Shown piece after piece: positions 48,001 through 55,099 of a DNA stretch of 64,000 bases (its first letter is position 1; the number at the start of each line of letters is the position of its first letter). The notes under the pieces were generated by a model. That model made no database searches. It was not told the DNA's origin and worked only from the letters and a program-made list of their open reading frames with translations. Location: assembly GCF_018122735.1 (NCBI RefSeq), contig NZ_JAGRRD010000001.1:1578081-1642080 (forward strand). Reading direction: 5' to 3'. A program made the position numbers and the translations under genes. The DNA comes from Azoarcus sp. L1K30. Lineage in GTDB: Bacteria; Pseudomonadota; Gammaproteobacteria; Burkholderiales; Rhodocyclaceae.

Positions 48001-49575
48001 CTGCACCGGCGCCGCCTTGCGGACAAAGACCCCAAGGCGATTGTGAGCGGTGTGACCCGACAGGTCGATCAGGACATGTACGCCATCGGCGCGAATACGC
48101 GTGGCAGCGGCATCGTCATCCAGACCGGCAAGCGAATGCCATGCGGAAAAGCTCGACTTGAGCTGCTCGGTCAGCACGTCGCTCTCGCTCTGGGTGGAGT
48201 AGGCGATGAGCTCGAGCCGCGCGCGATCGAGCACCGGCAGGATGCCTTCCAGAAAGTATCCAACGGGATGCTGACGCAGATCTCCAGACACGAATCCGAC
48301 CCGAAGCCGAGCTGGTTCGGGGTCGAGTGGCCAGTCACGGTAGACCCGCGCGACACCTGCGCTCAAGCGTGCGCCGTAGCGGCTCGCTTCCTGCAGGGCT
48401 GTCTCCGACTGTTCCGCAGACGAATAGTTGAGTGCGAACAGCAGGCAACTCAAGGTATCGAGGCGATCCGGATTCATCTCCACGGCCTGCCGAAAAAGCT
48501 GGATCGCGGCTTTCGGGTCACCGCTCGCGAGGCTCAGGCTGCCAAGTCCCTCGACGGCACCGGCCAGCGACGGATCCAACTTCAGGGCCTGCCGAAAACC
48601 CGACTCCGCAACGTCCAGGCGCCCCATTTCCTTATGAACGTGCGCCAGCAGGGAGAGACACTCCGCGAAGTCCGGGCGCAGCGCCAGTGCCTTGCGATAG
48701 CAGACTTCCGCTTCGGGAAAACGCCCTTGCATGGCAAACACCAGTCCCAGATTACTTTGCGCGACGGCATCGTCCGGAGCCAGTCCGATCAGGGTACGAA
48801 AACACGCTTCGGCTTCCGCGTGTCGCGCATGATCGCGCAACATCAGACCGAGATTTCGATGCGCACCGGCGAAGCCGGGCTGCACACGGGCCGCCATGCG
48901 GTAACAGCGTTCGGCTTCCTGCCACCATCCCAGCGCCTGAAACACCACCCCGAGGTTGTTGTGCCCTTCGGCATCCTCGGGAGTGAGCTCCAAGCCGCGC
49001 TGCAGCGCATTTGCCGCATCTTCCAGCTTGCCTTGTGCATGAAGGGAAAGACCGAGCGCCTTCCATGCGGGCGCAAATTGCGGATAGCGTACGGTGAGTT
49101 CAAGCGCATACGTTTCGAGTTCGCCGAAACGCGCGGCATTGAACAATTCGATCAGGCGATGGCTATCGTCCTCGCCCGGCACCGCATGTACGCCCGCCCG
49201 CAATGCATCCATACGGGCGACTCGCGGACGCAAAAGCTCATCGGCATAACCTCTCGCCTTCGCCATGGCCATCGCAATGTCAGCGCGATCGATGGCGCCG
49301 AAGTGAAGCAGTGCATCAATGTAGCTCAGTCCGAACTGAACGCCCTCCGGGTCCGCCTCGAAAGCCGCCTGAAGGAGCGCCAGCCCCGCCTCGCGCCCTC
49401 CCGTTCCCAACAACAGCAGGCCGAGATTGTGGTTACTACCCGGATGAAGGGGCCAACGCTGCAGGATCGAACGGTAGGCAAGCTTCGCCTCCTCGAGCCG
49501 GTTCGCCTGATGTGCACCAACCGCATGGCGGAACGCGTCCGCAAGTGCTCGATCGTCGACCATTGCCTGCGTCAT
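45097..49575 (-). CDS. Double-module TPR-GT41 glycosyltransferase (1,492 aa fusion)
   Basis: A single open frame carrying two complete TPR-GT41 enzymes in a row. Module I: TPR about 5-395, catalytic part about 424-780 (VGFVSGD 426-432, His436, SGHT 506-509, QNLTK 598-602, YTGGTTTCEALW 680-691). Module II: TPR about 811-1095, catalytic part about 1131-1485 (VGFVSGD 1133-1139, His1143, SGHT 1213-1216, QNLTK 1305-1309). Both keep the His and Lys expected for activity. The module period is 707 residues, close to the 703-residue neighbour. An internal ATG at 47214-47212 sits at the junction without a ribosome binding site. Start ATG 49575 (MTQAMVDD). Confidence 0.85.
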   Translation of the reverse strand: MTQAMVDDRALADAFRHAVGAHQANRLEEAKLAYRSILQRWPLHPGSNHNLGLLLLGTGGREAGLALLQAAFEADPEGVQFGLSYIDALLHFGAIDRADIAMAMAKARGYADELLRPRVARMDALRAGVHAVPGEDDSHRLIELFNAARFGELETYALELTVRYPQFAPAWKALGLSLHAQGKLEDAANALQRGLELTPEDAEGHNNLGVVFQALGWWQEAERCYRMAARVQPGFAGAHRNLGLMLRDHARHAEAEACFRTLIGLAPDDAVAQSNLGLVFAMQGRFPEAEVCYRKALALRPDFAECLSLLAHVHKEMGRLDVAESGFRQALKLDPSLAGAVEGLGSLSLASGDPKAAIQLFRQAVEMNPDRLDTLSCLLFALNYSSAEQSETALQEASRYGARLSAGVARVYRDWPLDPEPARLRVGFVSGDLRQHPVGYFLEGILPVLDRARLELIAYSTQSESDVLTEQLKSSFSAWHSLAGLDDDAAATRIRADGVHVLIDLSGHTAHNRLGVFVRKAAPVQVSWPGYFATTGVPGMDWFIADRTTVPEPHQAFFSEKVWYLPETRLCFTPPVDAPQVAPLPMLGKAAPTFGCFQNLTKVTDEVLRLWAKVLDAVPGAGLRLQSHQLKDASGITRVRERLVACGIDPLRVTFHPPCRRREYLAAHAEVDFILDTFPYTGGTTTCEALWMGVPTLTLAGETLIARQGASIMEAAGLSGWIAESPQDYLDKAVALAADVDGLTKLRQGLRERLLRTTLFDTPRFARHLEDALWAMWRQAAPVAISTMEASAHVTPVPESAQSGAATAKEMQVLIDLFRQNRYEQLATEGEAFVSRHPGYGMAWKVLGIALKELGRNDDALHAMARSVVLLPEDVEARGNLGLMLFALGRFAEAADCHRQALMLDPADTESAINLVAALVEQDRLDEAIDALRQAVAGSPRHFELNFRLAELLRKEGQLAEAEHCFSMAAELEPKRVDVHFRLGTVLYELRRLDEAEKCLRYVLSLDPDHASAMGNLGLVYYARSRYAEAEKWIRQALVLQPEAALLHSNLGSALLLQGRLSDALESYRTTLALRPDWTHVHSNLLFSLNFAAEDDPQALLSEALAYGERVAVPDALRYREWNVTASPVRLKVGFVSGDLRQHPVGYFLEGILPVLDRSRLELIAYPTSNENDVLSEQLKSSFAAWHPLVGMDDDAAAARIHADGIHVLIDLSGHTAHNRLPVFARRPAPVQLSWPGYFATTGVAGMDWFVADRTTVPESHQRYFSERVWYLPDTRLCFTPPVDAPNVSPLPMLNGQGPTFGCFQNLTKVTDEVLRTWAQVLEAVPGAQLRLQCRQLSDAEGVMHVSERLTACGIDVARVGFHRACDRLGYLAAYAEVDFVLDTFPYTGGTTTCEALWMGAPTLTLTGDTLIARQGASIMQAAGLPEWVVDSPRSYVDRAAALAADVAALARLRAGMRERLVRTALFDTPLFARHLEDAFWAMWQQFQSGNH

Positions 49576-49716
49576 GAGCCGATGCTCCGCAGCTCTCCCC
49601 GCGACCGACAGGGACACATTGCTACTGCCGTCAAGCCTGACAGCGCGCAATACACCCGGGCAACCAGATCTCTCCGTTCGGAACGAACCAAGCAATGCTG
49701 GATCATGCACTGCACC

Positions 49717-50445
49717 TCAGTTGCCGCGAAAATAGAAACAGACATTACGCAACCTCGGATCAGCCATGTGGCCGGAAGAACCGCTGCAAAGCGAGGCGAT
49801 CTGCTCTCTGCTCTGCAACCCAAAAGTGGGTGAGGGCGATGTCTTGCCGGACGCTGCTCCCGACTCCGGACCAAGAACCACACAATTCTGACAATTCTGA
49901 TCATGCACAGAGTCGCCCGTTCCGGCGACGCTCTGACCCCACGTATTTCCGCCAGGACTGCCTCCTCCCAGCGTTTGCTTCGCCGGCTGAGCAGCAGGCG
50001 AAGCAAGGGGATTCGCGACCGGCAAGGGCTGTACTGGCGACGGACTGGCATCGAAACTGACCGCCCCCCCCTGGTCAAATGAAACTGCCGCCACTCCCGC
50101 CCCACCGGATGGGACGATTGCGCGGCGAGGATCGATCCGTGCAACAGAAGATGGTGCGACCGCAGACGGATCCTCATTCATCGTGGTCTTGCCAATCAGG
50201 AATCCGAACACGCTGCCCAGAACCGGACCAAGAGGATGGGCGGTCAACGCCCCGCCAAAGACGCTGCCGACGAGCGAACCCACGCGACGATAGTCCGAAA
50301 GATAGTCCTGCACATACCCGATCGTGCCCGCTTCGGCGTCGGCATCTGAACGCTTGTCGGCCCCAATGGCCGGCACGGACATCAGCAACAGCGAGAACAC
50401 CACGAGCCAGGGAAGACGACCGATCTCAAACCAGTGCTTGTCCAT
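49717..50445 (-). CDS. Exported glycine-zipper protein next to the usher
   Basis: A 242-residue protein with a signal peptide (LPWLVVFSLLLMSVPAIGA). Residues about 53-88 have a glycine-zipper pattern, VGSLVGSVFGGALTAHPLGP then VLGSVFGFLIGKTT, suggesting a helical hairpin in a membrane. A long Ser/Pro/Ala/Gly linker follows. The C-terminus holds a Cys pair (QNCQNC) and later CSG and VCFYFRGN. I recognise no family. It begins 13 bases after the usher gene stop, with AGGAG nine bases before ATG 50445, so it is probably a dedicated partner of the usher. Confidence 0.65.
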   Translation of the reverse strand: MDKHWFEIGRLPWLVVFSLLLMSVPAIGADKRSDADAEAGTIGYVQDYLSDYRRVGSLVGSVFGGALTAHPLGPVLGSVFGFLIGKTTMNEDPSAVAPSSVARIDPRRAIVPSGGAGVAAVSFDQGGAVSFDASPSPVQPLPVANPLASPAAQPAKQTLGGGSPGGNTWGQSVAGTGDSVHDQNCQNCVVLGPESGAASGKTSPSPTFGLQSREQIASLCSGSSGHMADPRLRNVCFYFRGN

Positions 50446-50458
50446 GATGGGCGGCTCC

Positions 50459-53400
50459 TCACAATACCTTTGGATCGATGCCGATACACGATCCACCACG
50501 CGACTTTATCGACCGGCACATGGCCTCTGCCGACGATCGCCCCGGCGACAGCACGATGCGATGCACCACCCCCAGGCCGCCAGCCCGCGATTGCAGGATA
50601 TGGGCCTGTCCAGCCGGTACGACGCCATTGGCGATCAGACGCTGCAATTCCGCCACCGCGTTTTCAACCGCGCTGAACACACCGACCTGAACCAGCCGTC
50701 CATCGGTGCCGGCGGCAGGGATGTCCGAAACGTCGGACGGGGCACGAGGCGCTGCTTGTGGCGCCGGTTCGGCTCTCGCAGGCGTGGCCAGGGGAGACAG
50801 TACCCGCGGGGACTCGACCGCCGGCGACGGCTGCGCGACCCGGATACCGGCAGCCGCCTGCTCCACAGCCTCGCTCAGTTCGAAGTCGATCTTGCGCACA
50901 TCCGGACGAGCTTCGCCGATGACGATACGGCGGGCCGCCGCCTGCTTGCTGCGCGTGCCGCCGATTGCCAGAGTGTAGGCACCGTAAGGCACACCTTCGA
51001 AGACAAAGTAGCCGTCATGTGCGCTGACCTTGAAGGCGACCTGTTTGCCCGATGCGTCATGCATTTCGATCATCGTACCCGGCAGCGGCAACCTGTTGCT
51101 GCCGCGCCGGACATACACACGACCATCCACCGATCCGGTCAGCATGACCGGAAAATCCACCAGTGCCGTGGTTGTCGCCCTGGCCTGAACCGAATTGCCG
51201 GCGTTGACCGGAAGCATCTTGGGATTCGGCAGCGTGTCCAGATCGATGACAACATCGGTCGGGCGCTCTGCCGAAAGCGAATTGAGACGCGCCACTCCCT
51301 CGCTGTCGGTCGCCGCGGTACGTACCGCCTGCGGCGCGCGGACTTTCACATTCGGCAGCGGTTCGTCGCCCGCTGAGAAGGTGCCGCTTCCGTCCTTGTC
51401 GAGGAAGACCCGTGCCAGTATGGTGCCGTTCGTGGCCAGCGACCGGCTGCTGAACTGCAGTGCGGTCCGGTCAGGCCGCGGCCCCATCGAGAAGGTGGTG
51501 TAAACAAAACCGCTGTAGTCACCGTTGCTGTCATAGGTCAGGCGCGGACTGATGATCACCTGTGGCAGGCGCCAGTTGAATCCCGCCGTATAGCGGGTCA
51601 GATCGAGCAAGGGATCGTAGGTCAGACCGAAGTTCATCGTCATGTCCTGCGCAACCCGCACATTGCTGTCGATGTAATAGCGATCGAAACGGGTGTCCGG
51701 ATCGAGGGTGTAGTTGGCACCCCCACGGATCGCGAGCGGACCGGAGCGGCTGCTGAAGAACAGGTTTCCGCTCACCCGGTTCGGCTCGCGGTAGCCGGTC
51801 GAGTCCGCACCAAAACTCTGATACGACAGATTGTTACCGTAGTGAAAATTCTCGTACTTGCTGGTGAAGCCGGCGGTCAGCGTGGTGTAGTTCCGGTCCG
51901 GCTCGCGGTTGTAGAACGCCGAAAAACGCGATGTCACCGGGCCAATCGGGCCGGTCAGGGTCACCCCGGTCCGGCTGCGCAGCTTGAGCTCCTCGGGTGT
52001 CGTCTCGACCTCGGGAACAAAGTTGGCGTACTGCGTATGAATGAAACGGGTGTCGAACCCCCAGAAGCGCATGCCGGCAGGAACCTGCAGCGACGCATCC
52101 CACCGCGTGCCCCCGTTCGGGTCCCTGATCGCATCGATACCGGCGGTCGCCCCCCACAAGCCGGCACGCGCACCAACGGTGTAGTAATTCAGGCGCTGAT
52201 CATCGACCATGACACTGCTCCAGCCCGAGCGCAGTGAAAGCTGCGGCAGCACCCGCACTTCCAGTCCGCCTGAGAAGCGTGTCGAACCCCGGTTGCTGAT
52301 CGGCGCCGTCACCGACTCGGCGGTATCCGTCGGATCGTAGAGCTGCTCGCCCTTCTGCGACACCGCCAGTTGGTAGCGGACGCTGCCCGGCAGATCGGGC
52401 CCAAGCCCGCTGTAACGATTGACCGTTTCCCGGCGCTCCTCGCCGTTCGGACCATAGAACACCAGCTCGAAGCTGTTGTCTCCCGAGATTGGCTCGATAT
52501 TCTCGAAACTGTAGCGGCCGTTCGGCCCCACCGTCTGATACCCGATGCGCATGCCATTCTGAAACAGTTCGACATCCCAGCCTTCGAGTGCGTCGCCGGC
52601 AATACGGATCACATCGCCGTTGATCAGATCGTCGCGCCCGATTGCCGATCCGCCCCCCTGAATCAGGATGCCGCGCTCGACAGCTCCAGTCGAACCCCCG
52701 GTCACCAGGGCCGGGACAACATCACCCACCTCGACATAGCGCAGCCCCAACGGACCGTTCAGTTTGTCGCGCGACAGGCTTGCGCGAAAATTGGTCAACG
52801 CGTCGTTCTTATCTCCGCCAAAATAGACTCGGGAGTCCATGTAGGCGACATCGCCGGCGAGCAGTCCGGAATAAGTCAGGCCTGTGGTGGCCTTTCCGCT
52901 GTCACGGTTACGGTGAATCGAGTATCCAAGACCGAGATCGAGCGCCTGCGGCCCCAGCAGGCGATATGAATTGTCGATCGGCGGCAGACTTGCCGGCCCG
53001 ATGGTGCTGATCTGGGAAGCACTTGCCCGGCGCGAAGCCCGCAGCTGGGAGGGCAAGGATTCCCTCGGCTTGACCTCGATGGACAGGCTTTGCATGTTCA
53101 GCGCGAAATCTGCAGGAAACCAGCGGCTCAGCGCCTCCATCGACACAAAGATGCCATCCTTGTATGCGATCGCATCATCGGCTGAAAGGCTCGAGCGCTT
53201 GCCATCAATCTCCACATACCCTGCTGGCAGATTGAGTTCGAAACGGCGCTCAGCGCGGATGATCGATCCGCTCGCCGTACCGGCCGCAGCGTTGACGTCG
53301 ATCGGAAATTCCAGCGCACCGGCCAGTTCGGCAAGTGACACGGCGACCGAATTGCGATAGCTGTACGCGGTAATGGACGATGCCAGCCGCTGACGATCCA

Positions 53401-53563
53401 GCATGACGTCGAGCAGCAGGAGATCATCCTCTTTCAGGATCGCTGCACTGGCGGGTACGAGGAATGCAAGCCAGATCAACACAACCGTGAGGGCGCGGAC
53501 CATCAAACGACGGCCTGTCCTTGCTGAACCTGCGGTTGATCGGTAATCCTGTCCGGATTGCAT
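50459..53563 (-). CDS. Usher-like outer-membrane protein with C-terminal SPOR domain
   Basis: A 1,034-residue exported protein. A signal peptide ends VPASA (residue 40). The next 180 residues include SDD-like strands and the plug-like N-domain (FELNLPAGYVEIDGKRSSL). A beta-barrel follows with a fimbrial-usher-like pattern: IQGGGSAIGRDDLINGDVI, FELVFYGPNGEERRETV, FTSKYENFHYGNNLSY. Near residue 700 comes FLDKDGSGTFSAGDEPLPNV, an SdrD/carboxypeptidase-regulatory domain typical of TcfC/CS1-class ushers. The last 78 residues (957-1034) read as a SPOR domain, starting LVQVGVFSAVENAVAELQRL. SPOR domains bind denuded septal peptidoglycan. GGAGGGG precedes ATG 53563. Confidence 0.8.
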   Translation of the reverse strand: MQSGQDYRSTAGSARTGRRLMVRALTVVLIWLAFLVPASAAILKEDDLLLLDVMLDRQRLASSITAYSYRNSVAVSLAELAGALEFPIDVNAAAGTASGSIIRAERRFELNLPAGYVEIDGKRSSLSADDAIAYKDGIFVSMEALSRWFPADFALNMQSLSIEVKPRESLPSQLRASRRASASQISTIGPASLPPIDNSYRLLGPQALDLGLGYSIHRNRDSGKATTGLTYSGLLAGDVAYMDSRVYFGGDKNDALTNFRASLSRDKLNGPLGLRYVEVGDVVPALVTGGSTGAVERGILIQGGGSAIGRDDLINGDVIRIAGDALEGWDVELFQNGMRIGYQTVGPNGRYSFENIEPISGDNSFELVFYGPNGEERRETVNRYSGLGPDLPGSVRYQLAVSQKGEQLYDPTDTAESVTAPISNRGSTRFSGGLEVRVLPQLSLRSGWSSVMVDDQRLNYYTVGARAGLWGATAGIDAIRDPNGGTRWDASLQVPAGMRFWGFDTRFIHTQYANFVPEVETTPEELKLRSRTGVTLTGPIGPVTSRFSAFYNREPDRNYTTLTAGFTSKYENFHYGNNLSYQSFGADSTGYREPNRVSGNLFFSSRSGPLAIRGGANYTLDPDTRFDRYYIDSNVRVAQDMTMNFGLTYDPLLDLTRYTAGFNWRLPQVIISPRLTYDSNGDYSGFVYTTFSMGPRPDRTALQFSSRSLATNGTILARVFLDKDGSGTFSAGDEPLPNVKVRAPQAVRTAATDSEGVARLNSLSAERPTDVVIDLDTLPNPKMLPVNAGNSVQARATTTALVDFPVMLTGSVDGRVYVRRGSNRLPLPGTMIEMHDASGKQVAFKVSAHDGYFVFEGVPYGAYTLAIGGTRSKQAAARRIVIGEARPDVRKIDFELSEAVEQAAAGIRVAQPSPAVESPRVLSPLATPARAEPAPQAAPRAPSDVSDIPAAGTDGRLVQVGVFSAVENAVAELQRLIANGVVPAGQAHILQSRAGGLGVVHRIVLSPGRSSAEAMCRSIKSRGGSCIGIDPKVL

Positions 53564-53822
53564 TTGAAGCCCCCTCCGCTGTAGCGCGGTTGAATGTTGT
53601 CCGTCGTGGGCAGTTTTTCCCTTGCTCATATTCTCGTGCCTGGGGGCAACATTCATTTTGCGAAAGAAGAGCGCTTATCGCACCCAATTAGCCCGCTTTG
53701 CCACGATGGGACGACGTCCGTCAGTCGCTCCGCTGCGACGGAAAGACTCTTGTGTTCGGCAGCAATGCGTTTGAACGAGATCGGGAAACGCAGACAACAT
53801 TGCAACGGCAATGCCGCGCCCT

Positions 53823-53843
53823 AGCCGCCTGCTGCGGGCGGCT
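53823..53843 (-). terminator. Hairpin after flgL
   Basis: A 7-bp perfect stem, AGCCGCC and GGCGGCT, with a 7-base loop, lies 20 bases past the flgL stop on the minus strand. There is no T-run, so it is a weak terminator candidate separating flgL from the usher unit. Confidence 0.45.
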
Positions 53844-53862
53844 GTATCAGCGCCTCGCGGCC

Positions 53863-55089
53863 TTAGAGGAAGTTGAACAGGGACAATCCCGAGATCTTCA
53901 TGAAGGACTGTTGAGCAGCCTGCAGATAAGTCTGCTGCTGGGTCAAGGTCGAGATTGCATCGACATAGTCGACATCCATCAGGCCGGATATTGCAGACTC
54001 ATATTGCAGGTTCAGATCCGTGCCGACGTTCTTGATGCTCTCGGTTTCCACCAGTTGAGAGCCGACCTGGGCGCGGGTTTTCAACAGATTGTCGATTGCA
54101 CCATCGAGGCTATCCAGCCCGAAAGCCACCGCGCCCCCGGCCATGCCTGAAGGCCCGGGGCGCTCCATCGAATCAATCAACAGCCCGAGGTTGTTGAACA
54201 TGTTCGGCGAACCCACGAACAGCTCGAAACGGTCGCCGTCACCGGGCACCGCGGGGGCACCATTGACGTCCGTCATCTGCAGGTCGATGCCGATACCCAG
54301 CGTGGTGAGATCCGGCACGCCCGAGGCGACTGTCACTTTGCTCGGGTTGCCCGGCTGGTACTCGAACACGTCATAACCGGTCGCACTGTTGTAGACGATC
54401 TCGTAGCGCTTTCCGAGTTGGCCGGTGGTGACCCCTGCACTCAGGGTGCCGCTCAGCGTGGTGCCGCCCGTGTTCGCGGAGCCATCGACGTGAGTACCGG
54501 TCGATGCCTGCACCAAGTCGTCGTTTACGGGTCGGGTGGCGGCAAAAATGTCCGACCCCGGCAAGCTGACGGGCATGTAGCGGGATGCGGACACCTGAAC
54601 GGTCTGGGTGCCGAAATCGCCGTTGTAGCTCACGCCGGCAAGACTGCCCGAAAACGGCTTGTCGTTGGCGCGATAACCCGAGAAAAGGTAGTCGCCCGTG
54701 CCGTCCTGACTGTTCGCCAGCGCCAGCAAGCCCTCGAACTGCGCGCGCAGGTCGGTAGCAACGTATCCCAGGTCCTCGGCCGAATACACTGCGTTACCGG
54801 CCGATACCGTCTTCTCGCGAATGTACTGGAGGATGTCGCCCGCACCGGTCAGCTTGTTTTCGAGCAGATTGAGACGGTCTTCGGCGTAGCCGTTATTGGT
54901 CATGAACTGGGTATTCACCCCCTTCGACTGACCGATCTCCAGCGCGCGCGATGCGGCAATCGGATCATCTGCCGGCGTCAGCACCTTCTTGCCAGTGGAT
55001 AGTTGTTGCTGCGTATGCAAGATATCGTTCCACTGCGACTGCAGCGCGCCCGATCCCTTGGAATAAATCATGTTGGTCGAAATACGCAT
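53863..55089 (-). CDS. flgL: Flagellar hook-filament junction protein FlgL
   Basis: A 408-residue secreted protein forming the second junction ring between hook and filament. The start is ATG 55089 (MRISTNMIYSKG), the typical first residues; a GTG just upstream is in frame but less likely, and AAGGAG is well placed. The D0 helices at both ends are conserved (QLSTGKKVLTPADDPIAASR and the C-terminal LTQQQTYLQAAQQSFMKISG). The middle is variable. Upstream is flgK, 10 bases away. Confidence 0.92.
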   Translation of the reverse strand: MRISTNMIYSKGSGALQSQWNDILHTQQQLSTGKKVLTPADDPIAASRALEIGQSKGVNTQFMTNNGYAEDRLNLLENKLTGAGDILQYIREKTVSAGNAVYSAEDLGYVATDLRAQFEGLLALANSQDGTGDYLFSGYRANDKPFSGSLAGVSYNGDFGTQTVQVSASRYMPVSLPGSDIFAATRPVNDDLVQASTGTHVDGSANTGGTTLSGTLSAGVTTGQLGKRYEIVYNSATGYDVFEYQPGNPSKVTVASGVPDLTTLGIGIDLQMTDVNGAPAVPGDGDRFELFVGSPNMFNNLGLLIDSMERPGPSGMAGGAVAFGLDSLDGAIDNLLKTRAQVGSQLVETESIKNVGTDLNLQYESAISGLMDVDYVDAISTLTQQQTYLQAAQQSFMKISGLSLFNFL

Positions 55090-55099
55090 CACAATCTCC

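Noticed and set aside
46636-49833. A 1,065-codon open frame on the + strand opposite the double GT41 gene
   Set aside because: It is antisense to conserved glycosyltransferase motifs, its translation has no family sense, and such long shadows are expected opposite GC-rich genes with strong third-position bias.
53600-53760. A sigma-28-like element (CAAAGCGG ... GCGATAA) upstream of the usher gene
   Set aside because: The -35 and -10 blocks do not keep the 11-base spacing and both carry mismatches, so it is not reported as a promoter.
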